Origin: Neobacillus cucumis
GTDB lineage: Bacteria > Bacillota > Bacilli > Bacillales > Cytobacillaceae
Length of the DNA: 64,000 nt
Direction: 5' to 3'
Assembly (NCBI RefSeq): GCF_016908975.1
Contig: NZ_JAFBEX010000008.1
Location: 210,347-274,346, forward strand
The position numbers and the translations under genes are program-made. How positions within the stretch are numbered: the stretch's first letter is position 1; each line of letters begins with the position of its first letter. Below, piece by piece: positions 43,306-52,314 of the stretch. The notes under the pieces were generated by a model, which saw nothing but the letters and a program-made list of their open reading frames with translations, did not search any database and had not been told where the DNA came from.

Positions 43306-44667
43306 ATGAGTGATTTAGTTATTGCAAGAAGTCTATTTGGAACGACCATGGGTTTTCATATTATTTTTGCGACCATCGGCGTTGGTCTGCCATTCATGAT
43401 TTTGACAGCTGAAATTCTCTATCAAAAAACAAAAGATATTGAATATGTGGTAATGGCCAAAAGATGGACAAAGGCCTTCGCTGTCCTGTTGGGGGTTGGA
43501 ATTCCAACTGGAACCATTGCAGGAGTACAATTATCATTGCTGTGGCCAGGTTTTATGGAAGTCATTGGCAGGGTAATGCCGTTGCCATTTCAAATTGAGA
43601 TTTATGCCTTTTTTATTGAAGCCCTTTTTATGTCCATTTATGTTTATGCTGCGGAAAGAATTGCACCATGGATGAGGATTGCAAGCCTTGTTCTCGTCGC
43701 CATAGGGGCAATGGGCTCCGCCGTCTTAATTACTAATGTCCATGCCTTTGAGGGAACACCCGCCGGTTTTGATATCGTTAACGGAAAAATTGTCGATATC
43801 GATCCTTGGGCTGCCTTTTTTAATCCAAGCTTTTTTGTAACTGCCGGACATGTAGCATTGTCTGCTTATACCACTGGAGCATTTATCGTCGCCACCGTAT
43901 CTGCCTATAAAATGTTAAAAGCTAAAAACTCTTCAAGGGTTTATAAATTCCATCAAAAAGCATTGTTGTTAAGTTTAGTGATAGGCGGAGTATTTTCCTT
44001 ATTAACCGCTCTTAATGGTCATGAGTCAGCTCAATACCTACATAAATATCAACCGGAAAAACTTGCAGCTGCAGAAGGGCTATTTGAAACACAATCCCAT
44101 GCCCCTTTAACGATTGGCGGTTTTACTGATAAAGCCACCCAAGAAGTAAAATGGGGAATCGAAATTCCCTGGGCTTTAAGCTTTTTAGCGGGAAACAGGT
44201 TTGATACCGTTGTGAAAGGTCTGAACGACTATCCAGAACAATATTGGCCGCCGCTGTTTATTCATACACTATTTAATGCGATGGTTGGTGTCGGATCTCT
44301 GTTAATCCTAATTTCCTTCCTAGGGCTCGCGTTAAAAAAATTCTTTAAAAAAGATGCGTTTCCAAAATGGTTGATGTGGCTGTATGTGGCATCCGGTCCA
44401 TTAGCCGTTTTAGGCATTGAATTCGGCTGGATTTTTGCCTGTACGGGGAGACAGCCATGGACCATTTATCGGATTCTGTCCACGGCAGATTCTGCTACAA
44501 CGGCAACGAATCTTGGGATCTTATTTGCTTTATTCGCATTTGTTTATGTCATCCTCGCTTTATCAGTCCTATTTGTATTGCGCTATTATTTTAAAAAGAA
44601 TACTGTTGTGGATGACCTTAACCGTGCTGATCAAAAAGGGGTACCCCTTTTTAGTTCAAATTCTTAA
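43306..44667 (+). CDS. ythA: Cytochrome bd-type quinol oxidase subunit I (YthA)
   Basis: A 453-residue membrane protein with about nine helices. RSLFGTTMGFHIIFATIGVGLP gives the haem-ligand histidine near the N-terminus, LPFQIEIYAFFIEALFMSIYVYA the conserved E residues, and GRQPWTIY the C-terminal signature. The Q-loop is short, as in Bacillus YthA or cyanide-insensitive oxidases. It accepts electrons from menaquinol, whose synthesis genes follow at 46-55 kb. AAAGGAAG precedes the ATG. Confidence 0.94.
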   Translation: MSDLVIARSLFGTTMGFHIIFATIGVGLPFMILTAEILYQKTKDIEYVVMAKRWTKAFAVLLGVGIPTGTIAGVQLSLLWPGFMEVIGRVMPLPFQIEIYAFFIEALFMSIYVYAAERIAPWMRIASLVLVAIGAMGSAVLITNVHAFEGTPAGFDIVNGKIVDIDPWAAFFNPSFFVTAGHVALSAYTTGAFIVATVSAYKMLKAKNSSRVYKFHQKALLLSLVIGGVFSLLTALNGHESAQYLHKYQPEKLAAAEGLFETQSHAPLTIGGFTDKATQEVKWGIEIPWALSFLAGNRFDTVVKGLNDYPEQYWPPLFIHTLFNAMVGVGSLLILISFLGLALKKFFKKDAFPKWLMWLYVASGPLAVLGIEFGWIFACTGRQPWTIYRILSTADSATTATNLGILFALFAFVYVILALSVLFVLRYYFKKNTVVDDLNRADQKGVPLFSSNS

Positions 44668-44682
44668 AGAGGTGGAACAAAC

Positions 44683-45726
44683 ATGCTGGATGCTTATCTT
44701 GCAGTAACAGTGTTATGGGGATTTGTTTTTATCTATGCTGTTATGGCAACAATGGATTTTGGGGCAGGGTTTTGGTCGATGTTTTATATTAATCGAAAAA
44801 AAACGACTGCGACGAACATTGCCAATCGGTACCTCTCGCCAACATGGGAGGTAACCAACACCTTTATTGTCGCCTTAGTAGTAGCAGTATATAGTATGTT
44901 TCCCAAGGGAGCCTACACGCTTGGAACGATTTTATTAATCCCAGGGAGTCTCATTCTGTTATTACTTTCGGTACGAAGTGCGTTTCTAGTCTTTTCACAT
45001 ATCGCCGATGAATATAAAAAACCACTCACCTATATATCGGGTATCTGCGGTATTTTAATTCCTGGATTATTAATAAGTGTTCTGCCGATTACGCATGGAA
45101 ACTATGTCCACTTCTTAGGTAACCGGCAATCATTAGATTTAGCTGGACTTTTTAGCAGCCCGAATGAATATGCGTTTTTCGGTTTTGCGATTACAAGTAC
45201 ACTTTTTCTTTCCTCTTTATTGTTAGCGGACTATTCCAAAGCTTCGGAGGAGTTTGAAGCATACCGTATCTACCGACGAGACGCCCTGTTTATTGGACCG
45301 ATCTCATTACTAATGGCATTTTTGATTATGATCACCTTAAAATATGAAGCCGTTTGGATATACAATAAAATGATGGATGACCTTCCATTTCTTTATTTAT
45401 CACTTGCCTGTTTCCTAGTGGGTGGATTAGGTTTATTACTTCCCTCTGCCAAAACAAAGACAAAAGGCATCCCCCGTTTATCGGTGATTGCCATTACAAT
45501 TCAATATTTACTTGCAAGTTATGTATATGGGAAGGCACATCTTCCCTACATTGTTTACCCTGAAGTGACCATTCACTCTGCCTTTACTGACCCGAATTCT
45601 TTTCGAGCCATTTTTATTACCTATATTGTGGGATTTGCGATTTTGTTTCCCGGTTTTATCTATTTCTGGAGTCTGTTTATGAATGATAAACGATACTTAA
45701 GACAACTCAAATTGGGCAAAAAATAA
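44683..45726 (+). CDS. ythB: Cytochrome bd-type quinol oxidase subunit II (YthB)
   Basis: A 347-residue partner subunit with eight to nine helices; the N-terminus YAVMATMDFGAGFWSMF is the CydB motif, and NRYLSPTWEVTNTFIVALV follows. It is 15 bp downstream of ythA with AAGAGGTGG before its ATG, so the two form an operon. A DUF1540 gene follows 83 bp later with no clear terminator between. Confidence 0.93.
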   Translation: MLDAYLAVTVLWGFVFIYAVMATMDFGAGFWSMFYINRKKTTATNIANRYLSPTWEVTNTFIVALVVAVYSMFPKGAYTLGTILLIPGSLILLLLSVRSAFLVFSHIADEYKKPLTYISGICGILIPGLLISVLPITHGNYVHFLGNRQSLDLAGLFSSPNEYAFFGFAITSTLFLSSLLLADYSKASEEFEAYRIYRRDALFIGPISLLMAFLIMITLKYEAVWIYNKMMDDLPFLYLSLACFLVGGLGLLLPSAKTKTKGIPRLSVIAITIQYLLASYVYGKAHLPYIVYPEVTIHSAFTDPNSFRAIFITYIVGFAILFPGFIYFWSLFMNDKRYLRQLKLGKK

Positions 45727-45809
45727 TGCTCAAATCTGGCAAGGATATTTGTTTGAATATTATCAAAAGCTATTTTTGTATCCTAATTATTAAGGAGTGG
45801 TGATACAAA

Positions 45810-45974
45810 ATGGCAAAAGATGTTTTATGCGAAGTCAATAACTGTACATTTTGGGCGAGTGGCAATAGATGTAGTGCTGAGCAAATTTACGTTGTCAGCC
45901 ATACAGGGGAAACAGCTGATAATAGCAGAGAAACCGATTGTAAGACATTTGAACCCTCACATCAGTTAAGTTAA
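45810..45974 (+). CDS. Small cysteine-containing protein (DUF1540-like)
   Basis: A 54-residue protein starting MAKDVLCEVNNCTFWASGNRC and ending ETDCKTFEPSHQLS. The spacing C-x4-C-x8-C ... DC fits the DUF1540 family, thought to bind zinc. AAGGAGTGGTG precedes the ATG. In bacilli these small proteins are often spore-associated; role unknown. Possibly co-transcribed with ythAB. Confidence 0.85.
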   Translation: MAKDVLCEVNNCTFWASGNRCSAEQIYVVSHTGETADNSRETDCKTFEPSHQLS

Positions 45975-45975
45975 G

Positions 45976-46026
45976 TAAGAAAAGGGTATGCGCCTTGTCG
46001 GAGCTATGCGCTGAAAGCTGGACAAG
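45976..46026. repeat. Shortened long-hairpin repeat, copy 7
   Basis: AAGAAAAGGGTATGCGCCTT ... GGAGCTATGCGCTGAAAGCTGGACAA keeps only the outer ends of the family (TGCGCC ... ATGCGC, GCTGGACAA) with the interior lost. Confidence 0.65.
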
Positions 46027-46029
46027 CAT

Positions 46030-46058
46030 AAAAGGTGAATCAGATGTCTGATTCACCT
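46030..46058 (-). terminator. Terminator after menC
   Basis: AGGTGAATCAG/CTGATTCACCT perfect 11-bp stem, ATGT-type loop, TTTTAT on the minus strand. Confidence 0.85.
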
Positions 46059-46066
46059 CTTCCTAT

Positions 46067-47173
46067 TTAAAATGGAAATGTCTTCTTTGACAATAACGCT
46101 TCTTGCAGCCTTTTTTCATTAAGGCTAAATCCAATCCCCGGGGTATTTGGTACCTGAACATATCCCTTATTTACCTGTACCTCTGGCAGAATTATATCCT
46201 CCTCCCAAAAACGAGAGGATGCAGAGATATCACTCGGAATGGTGAAACCTTGCAGTGATGCGAGTGCAATATTATGGGCCCTGGAGATTCCAAATTCAAT
46301 CATCCCGCCGCACCAAACAGGAATATCCTTACTCATACAATAATCATGAATGCGTTTTGCCTCAAAAAGCCCGCCCACTCGACCGACTTTAATATTAATG
46401 ACCTGACAACTGCCAAGTTCAATCGCCTTCTTCGCATCCTCAAAGGTTACAATACTTTCATCCAAACAAATAGGCGTTCTGATTTCTTTTTGGAGTATGG
46501 CATGATCGATGATATCGTCATGTGCAAGCGGCTGTTCGATCATAAGCAAATTCAATTCATCTAATGCCTTTAGGCGATCAATGTCATTTAATGTATAAGC
46601 GGAATTAGCATCAACCATAATCGGAAGCTCGGGATACAGCTTGCGGATTTCGGCAAGAAAGGAATAATCTTGTTTAGGATTAATTTTCACCTTTATCCGC
46701 TGGTAGCCCTCCACTAAATATTGCTCAATTTGCTGCAGCGCTTTTGCTGTAGAATCCGTAGCCACTACTACCCCCGATGCAATCTTAGCACGAGTACCGC
46801 CTAAAATTTTGGCTAAGGGTGACGATTCTTGTTTGGCGTACAAATCCCATAATGCTGTTTCTAAGGCTGATTTTGCCATATTGTTCCTTCGAATGGCTTG
46901 AAAAAGCTGTGCAGCCTCTTCAGGCCGCTTAATCGGATGTTCTTTTATTAATGGAATTAAAACATCCTTTAGTATATGTAAACTAGTCTTAACCGTCTCT
47001 TCTGTATACCAAGGAGTGGAAAAGGCTACCCCTTCTCCATACCCAAAGAGACCAGCTTTATCGGTCACCTTTACAATAATTCCTTCACGGCTTTCAACGG
47101 CTCCTAAATGGGTTAAAAAAGGAGACTTTAAGGGCATTTGAATGATATAGAGCTCAATTCGAGCAATGTTCAT
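46067..47173 (-). CDS. menC: o-Succinylbenzoate synthase MenC
   Basis: A 368-residue enolase-superfamily enzyme that dehydrates SHCHC to o-succinylbenzoate in menaquinone synthesis. Catalytic K163 in KVKINP, metal ligands D188 (VDAN), E213 (IEQP) and D238 (CLDES), and second catalytic K262 (INIKVGR) are all present. GGAAGGG precedes the ATG, which lies 20 bp inside the end of menE. Last gene of the cluster. Confidence 0.95.
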   Translation of the reverse strand: MNIARIELYIIQMPLKSPFLTHLGAVESREGIIVKVTDKAGLFGYGEGVAFSTPWYTEETVKTSLHILKDVLIPLIKEHPIKRPEEAAQLFQAIRRNNMAKSALETALWDLYAKQESSPLAKILGGTRAKIASGVVVATDSTAKALQQIEQYLVEGYQRIKVKINPKQDYSFLAEIRKLYPELPIMVDANSAYTLNDIDRLKALDELNLLMIEQPLAHDDIIDHAILQKEIRTPICLDESIVTFEDAKKAIELGSCQVINIKVGRVGGLFEAKRIHDYCMSKDIPVWCGGMIEFGISRAHNIALASLQGFTIPSDISASSRFWEEDIILPEVQVNKGYVQVPNTPGIGFSLNEKRLQEALLSKKTFPF

Positions 47174-48656
47174 TCCCTTCCACCCACTCTCTTAGTTTTC
47201 TGCGGAGCAATTTTTTGGCAGCGTTTCTTGGCAGATTATATGTAAAATAAACTGCCTTCGGTACTTTGTATTTAGCAAGACGTTCCGTACAGAATTGCTG
47301 TAATTCCTCACCAGATAAAGTTCTACATTCCTTTTTAACAATAAAAGCAACAGGCACCTGCCCCCATTTTGGATCGTCTATCCCGGTAACACCCGCTTCC
47401 ATTACATCTGGATGGGCTAATAACACCGCTTCAATTTCGGCAGGATAGATATTTTCACCACCGGAAATGATGAGGTCACTTCTTCGATCCATAACATACA
47501 GAAATCCTTCTTCATCTATATAACCAATATCTCCTGTATAAAACCAACCATCGCGGATCTTGTCTTCGGTTACTTGTGGACGGTTCAAATAGCCTGGAGT
47601 CACATTTGGACCTTTGGCGACAATTTCACCAGCTATACCTGTTGCTGCCATCACGCCCGGTTCAAGCTCAATCTTAACCTGGGAAGGAAATAACGGTTTA
47701 CCGGCTGAACCAAGTTTTCGTATACTGTCTTCGGGAGAAAGGGTAACGATTTGCGAGGAGGTTTCGGTCATTCCGTATGTTTGAAAGACAGGTATATCTT
47801 TTTTCACACATGCCTCTAATAATGGTAAGGGTGCAGGACCACCGCCTAACAGCATACAACGGAATAAGCCTGGCAGCCTTCTTTCCTCAAGTCTCTCGAC
47901 AATTTGTGTCAGCATGGTACCTACTACTGACATGATCGTGACTCTATTAAGAGTAATATCTTTGATTGTTCTTTCAACATCAAATTTTTCATGGAGAACA
48001 ATGGGCATCCCGTAAATAACACTTCGCATCAGGATGGAATAACCACTAATATGAAAAAGGGGGACCGAACAGAGCCAGCAATCACTTTCGATTGTGCCAA
48101 GATTAAGGGCAGAACCAGTTGAACTCCACCAATGGTTTCCATACGTCTGAATCACCCCTTTGGGATTGCCGGTTGTGCCTGATGTATACATAATCGTACA
48201 AATATCAGTGAGACTGATTTCTTCTTGAATCACAGGAAGTGTCGATTCTATTTGGTCTATTTGTTTCTTCGTAATGGTGGTTAACTGTTCGATTTCTTGA
48301 TTGATTACTTTTTCGATTTCATTAAAGGAATCTTCAAGAACGAGAAATGCAGCTTTTGAATCCTTTAATTGCCAAACAAGTTCTGCTGGTGTCAATCGGT
48401 TATTTAAAATCACTGCCTTTACCCCTAATAACTGCAGCGCAAATAGAATGACTACCGTATCAAGATGATTTTTTAATAAAACTCCAACAAAATGATTCTT
48501 ATTGATTCCAAATGCCTGCAGCCTTCCAGCGGTCTCTATAGAACGGTCATACAGCTCTTTAAAAGAGAGCGATTGGTCTTGAAAATAGATGGCCGTCCGG
48601 TTCGGGGTTAAAAAAGCACGTTTGATTAAAAAATTTGGCATCATTTGTGTATCCAT
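47154..48656 (-). CDS. menE: o-Succinylbenzoate-CoA ligase MenE
   Basis: A 500-residue acyl-adenylating enzyme. The P-loop is IMYTSGTTGNPKG, followed by YGMTETSS, YTGDIGYIDEEG and the hinge RRSDLIISGGENIYP; the C-terminal catalytic Lys is in LPRNAAKKLLRR. It activates o-succinylbenzoate with CoA for MenB. AAAGGG lies before the ATG. It is separated from menB by a hairpin terminator, and may rely on read-through or its own promoter. Confidence 0.95.
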   Translation of the reverse strand: MDTQMMPNFLIKRAFLTPNRTAIYFQDQSLSFKELYDRSIETAGRLQAFGINKNHFVGVLLKNHLDTVVILFALQLLGVKAVILNNRLTPAELVWQLKDSKAAFLVLEDSFNEIEKVINQEIEQLTTITKKQIDQIESTLPVIQEEISLTDICTIMYTSGTTGNPKGVIQTYGNHWWSSTGSALNLGTIESDCWLCSVPLFHISGYSILMRSVIYGMPIVLHEKFDVERTIKDITLNRVTIMSVVGTMLTQIVERLEERRLPGLFRCMLLGGGPAPLPLLEACVKKDIPVFQTYGMTETSSQIVTLSPEDSIRKLGSAGKPLFPSQVKIELEPGVMAATGIAGEIVAKGPNVTPGYLNRPQVTEDKIRDGWFYTGDIGYIDEEGFLYVMDRRSDLIISGGENIYPAEIEAVLLAHPDVMEAGVTGIDDPKWGQVPVAFIVKKECRTLSGEELQQFCTERLAKYKVPKAVYFTYNLPRNAAKKLLRRKLREWVEGNEHCSN

Positions 48657-48704
48657 GTTGTCACCCTTTCTAATCGAATTTTATCTAGCTTCGCTTTTCT
48701 TATT

Positions 48705-48740
48705 ATAAAAACAGCCTGATGGTATATACCATCAAGCTGT
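48705..48740 (-). terminator. Terminator between menB and menE
   Basis: CAGCCTGATGGTA/TACCATCAAGCTG, 13-bp stem with one mismatch, 2-base apical loop, then TTTTTAT on the minus strand. Confidence 0.82.
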
Positions 48741-48759
48741 AATGGAAAAACGCTTTTCA

Positions 48760-49578
48760 TCAAGGAAAACGAGGGAATTGACCGAAGTCTGGTTTACGTT
48801 TTTCTTTAAAGGCATCGCGGCCTTCTTTTGCTTCATCCGTTGTATAGTAAAGCAATGTTGCATCACCGGCAAATTGTTGAATACCAGCTAAGCCATCGGT
48901 ATCCGCATTAAACGCAGCTTTTAAGAACCGAAGAGCAGTTGGACTTTTCTCAAGCATTTCTTCACACCACTGAATGGTTTCATCTTCTACTTGCTCTAAT
49001 GGAACGACCGTATTAACCAAGCCCATATCCAAAGCTTCTTGTGCATTATACTGACGGCATAAATACCAGATTTCACGTGCCTTTTTGTGACCAACAATTC
49101 TAGCTAAATAGCCGGAACCATAACCAGCATCAAAGCTTCCTACTTTTGGACCTGTTTGGCCAAAAACAGCATTATCAGCTGCAATGGTTAAGTCACAAAC
49201 AATATGTAAGACATGTCCACCGCCAATAGCATAACCTTTTACCATCGCCACAACTGGTTTTGGAATTACACGGATTAACCGCTGAAGATCTAGCACATTT
49301 AGACGAGGGATTTGGTCGTCACCCACATATCCGCCATGTCCTCTTACCTTTTGGTCTCCACCGGAGCAAAACGCTTTATCACCAGCGCCTGTTAATACAA
49401 TAACACCGATGTTTGAATCATCACGTGCATATGCAAAAGCATCAATTAATTCCATGACCGTCTTTGGTGTAAAAGCATTATGTACATGTGGACGGTTGAT
49501 GGTGATTTTTGCAATCCCATTATATGTTTCATATAGGATTTCTTCATATTTTTTTCCTGGAATCCATTCTACTGCCAA
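48760..49578 (-). CDS. menB: 1,4-Dihydroxy-2-naphthoyl-CoA synthase MenB
   Basis: A 272-residue crotonase-fold enzyme closing the second ring of menaquinone. Oxyanion-hole segments [18 protein letters not shown] and [27 protein letters not shown] and the C-terminal [14 protein letters not shown] are diagnostic of MenB. TTG start after GGAGGAAATCATT. A long-hairpin repeat separates it from menH, unlike the compact order in B. subtilis. Confidence 0.96.
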   Translation of the reverse strand: MAVEWIPGKKYEEILYETYNGIAKITINRPHVHNAFTPKTVMELIDAFAYARDDSNIGVIVLTGAGDKAFCSGGDQKVRGHGGYVGDDQIPRLNVLDLQRLIRVIPKPVVAMVKGYAIGGGHVLHIVCDLTIAADNAVFGQTGPKVGSFDAGYGSGYLARIVGHKKAREIWYLCRQYNAQEALDMGLVNTVVPLEQVEDETIQWCEEMLEKSPTALRFLKAAFNADTDGLAGIQQFAGDATLLYYTTDEAKEGRDAFKEKRKPDFGQFPRFP

Positions 49579-49608
49579 AATGATTTCCTCCCTTTATGAT
49601 TGATTAGT

Positions 49609-49744
49609 AGAAAAGCGCAAGCGCCTTGGTCAGCCCCGACAAGCATAAGACGCTCCCAAAAAGAAGGCGCTTTTTGCCTTCATTTTGGGAGTGGCTTATG
49701 ACCATCGAGGGGCTAGGCGCTGGAGCTAGACATTTCTCAAAGTC
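49609..49744. repeat. Long-hairpin intergenic repeat, copy 6, inside the men cluster
   Basis: AAAAGCGCAAGCGCC ... AGGCGCTGGAGCTAGACA with arms CATAAG/CTTATG, CTCCCAAAA/TTTTGGGAG and apex GAAGGCGCTTTTTGCCTTC. Almost identical to copy 2 at 9268. It lies between menH and menB. Confidence 0.88.
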
Positions 49745-49762
49745 AAAATTTATACTTTTTTA

Positions 49763-50566
49763 TCATTTCAGAAAGTCATTTACTATTGTACCAAACTTTT
49801 CTTGTTCTTCCACATGAATTGCATGACCGCAATTTTCAAGCACAATCCAGGTTGCTTTGTTGATACTTTTCACCATCACTTCAGCAATTTGACAAAATTT
49901 TTGATCCTCCTGGCCTGTAAGCAGCAAAACATCACAGCTAAGTTGGTCAAGCTTTTCCCACCAAGATGGCTGTGAGCCGGTTCCCATTCCAAGTAAACTA
50001 TTCGCAAGCCCTTGAGGAGAATTCCTTAATCTCTGTTCTCTTACCTTAGCTTGCAGTGAAGCTGGAAGTCTCTTCATCGTCTGAAACAAGGGGATATTTT
50101 CCCAATAATCAACAAATGAATCCATACCATTGTCTATTATAAAGTTTGCAAGTTTTGCATCGTTCATACGGCGAAGTTCTCTTTCACTCTCTAGTTTAAG
50201 ACCTGGTGAAGCACTTTCCAAGATTAACTTTCGAACCCTGTTTGGAAAAGCAAGAGCAAATGTTAAGGCAAGTCTGCCCCCCATTGAATAGCCAAGTAAA
50301 TCTATTTGATTAATACCTTGTCTATCAAGAAAGCGGTTGAGATTGTTGGCCATGGATTCGATTTGATAATATTTCACCTCTTTAGGAGAGTCACTCTTAC
50401 CATGTCCGATAATATCCGGGATTATTAACTCCGAATGCCCCTTCCACCGCTCCACAAAAGGTTCCCAAGTGGTTGAATCACCTGTAAAGCCATGCAATAA
50501 AACAAGGGGAAACCCTTCACCACAAACTTCGAAATGATATTTTACCCCATCGAGAGCGACAATCAT
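49763..50566 (-). CDS. menH: SHCHC synthase MenH (YtxM)
   Basis: A 267-residue alpha/beta hydrolase-fold lyase that eliminates pyruvate from SEPHCHC. Nucleophile S94 in LGYSMGGRLAL, oxyanion LLHGFTGD, Asp in LTGQEDQKF and His in NCGHAIHVE. It overlaps menD by ATGA with GAGGG upstream, so translation is coupled. Its identity rests on gene order as well as motifs, since many hydrolases look alike. Confidence 0.92.
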   Translation of the reverse strand: MIVALDGVKYHFEVCGEGFPLVLLHGFTGDSTTWEPFVERWKGHSELIIPDIIGHGKSDSPKEVKYYQIESMANNLNRFLDRQGINQIDLLGYSMGGRLALTFALAFPNRVRKLILESASPGLKLESERELRRMNDAKLANFIIDNGMDSFVDYWENIPLFQTMKRLPASLQAKVREQRLRNSPQGLANSLLGMGTGSQPSWWEKLDQLSCDVLLLTGQEDQKFCQIAEVMVKSINKATWIVLENCGHAIHVEEQEKFGTIVNDFLK

Positions 50567-52314
50567 TCCTGTCCCTCATTGACAAGATTTGATATTTCCC
50601 GGGAAACCGCACGCCAGAAATCACGATGTTCCTCCCGGTTTCTGTCTCTATTTGTCTGAATCTCATAAACATGAATCCCGCTTTGATCATGGCTTTGTCT
50701 TAATAATGTTCCCAATTGGTCCCAATTAGCTATTTTCGTGTAATGCCCATTAAACATCTTAACAGCATGTTCAAAGTCAATATTTAATGGGGTTCCAAAT
50801 AAAAGTTCAAAATGCTTTGGATGCTCTGATTGCGGGAGAAACGAGAAGATTCCGCCTCCATTATTGTTAACGAGAATAATATGAATATCAATTCCCATTA
50901 GCTTGGCTGCAATCAAACCATTTAAATCATGGAAGAATGTTAAATCCCCTAAAACTAAATAGACGGACTTTCGATAAACAGCTGTACCAATAGCCGTCGA
51001 AACGGTACCATCGATACCGTTTGCCCCACGATTCGCCATTACTTTAATCGATTTTTGATTGCTAATGAAGAAACTATCCAAATCCCGGATTGGCATGCTG
51101 TTTCCCACAAATAGAGTCGATTCAGCTGGGAGGAATTCTGCTAATTGATAAAAAAGCTTAGCTTCGCTTAATTCTACTACATCACGAATAACTGCCATAT
51201 TTTCTTTTGTCAGTTCGTTCATTTTCTTCCAACTTTCAAGATAAGCAGAAGAGGAATTTTTTTTCAAATGAGATAATAATTTTTCACAAAAGTACGTTTC
51301 ATTACAAAAAATCATATTGGTTGAAATAGCAGAAGGATCACGCCAACCGCCTCCACCATCAACAACAAGTTGCTCAGCCATATGATTTTCTTTTAGAAAG
51401 ATAGTTAACGCTTTCGAAACAGGCATCGCCCCAAATCGAATGATAACATCAGGCTTTAAAAAAGATTTGGCCTCTTGATTCCTTAAAAAGGAATCATAGG
51501 TTTCAACAATATGATCCATTTCATGGGTGCCGCTTCTTAATTGCGATAACGGGTCAGCTAAGATCGGATAGTTTAATTTGGCTGCAAGTCCTGTAACTGC
51601 TTGGGCAAATTTTTCATCTGCCAAATTCCCACAAACAATCATACCCTTTTTGATCCCATTCAATTTATCCGCGATGTCTTTAAACACTTGATCTTGTACA
51701 ACTAAATCTCCGTTGTGAACCTTCACGTAACCCTCTGTTCGTTCAGAAAGTGTAAAGAGATATTCGTCCATTTTGGGAATGAGTGGTTCTCGAAATGGGA
51801 AGTTCAAATGTACAGGTCCTGCTGGTGCCTGTGTAGCGATGGCTGTGGCACGAGCACAAATTGTTCTCGCATAGCGAAGCATTTCTTGGCTGTTCTCTGG
51901 CAGAGCCATATCTGCAAACCATTTAACATGTTGACCATACAAATGAAATTGGTCAATAGCCTGTGGAGCCCCTACTTCTCTTAATTCATGTGGTCTGTCG
52001 GCAGTCAGAACGAGCAGTGGTACACGGGAATATTTAGCCTCCACAATCGCAGGATAATAATTGGCTGCCGCTGTACCAGATGTGCATAAAAGGGCTACAG
52101 GTCTGTTCGCAGACTTAGCCATTCCTAAGCCAAAAAAGGCTGCTGAACGCTCATCCACATGGATATGAACGTTTAAATCAGGGTGCTCAGCCATGATCAA
52201 TGCCATCGGCGTGGATCTAGAACCAGGGCTGACCACTACATCCCGAATACCAGTTAATACAAGTTCTGTAACAAAGGCTGCAATATAAGCAGTAAGTGCC
52301 TCTTGATGATTCAT
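50563..52314 (-). CDS. menD: SEPHCHC synthase MenD
   Basis: A 583-residue thiamin-diphosphate enzyme adding succinic semialdehyde to isochorismate. N-terminal VVSPGSRSTPMAL and HVDERSAAFFGLGMAK with the ThDP-activating Glu, and the C-terminal ThDP motif GDLTFFHDLNGL ... VNNNGGGIFSFLPQ are MenD signatures. The ATG overlaps the menF stop (TAATG) with GGAG before it. Confidence 0.96.
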   Translation of the reverse strand: MNHQEALTAYIAAFVTELVLTGIRDVVVSPGSRSTPMALIMAEHPDLNVHIHVDERSAAFFGLGMAKSANRPVALLCTSGTAAANYYPAIVEAKYSRVPLLVLTADRPHELREVGAPQAIDQFHLYGQHVKWFADMALPENSQEMLRYARTICARATAIATQAPAGPVHLNFPFREPLIPKMDEYLFTLSERTEGYVKVHNGDLVVQDQVFKDIADKLNGIKKGMIVCGNLADEKFAQAVTGLAAKLNYPILADPLSQLRSGTHEMDHIVETYDSFLRNQEAKSFLKPDVIIRFGAMPVSKALTIFLKENHMAEQLVVDGGGGWRDPSAISTNMIFCNETYFCEKLLSHLKKNSSSAYLESWKKMNELTKENMAVIRDVVELSEAKLFYQLAEFLPAESTLFVGNSMPIRDLDSFFISNQKSIKVMANRGANGIDGTVSTAIGTAVYRKSVYLVLGDLTFFHDLNGLIAAKLMGIDIHIILVNNNGGGIFSFLPQSEHPKHFELLFGTPLNIDFEHAVKMFNGHYTKIANWDQLGTLLRQSHDQSGIHVYEIQTNRDRNREEHRDFWRAVSREISNLVNEGQE

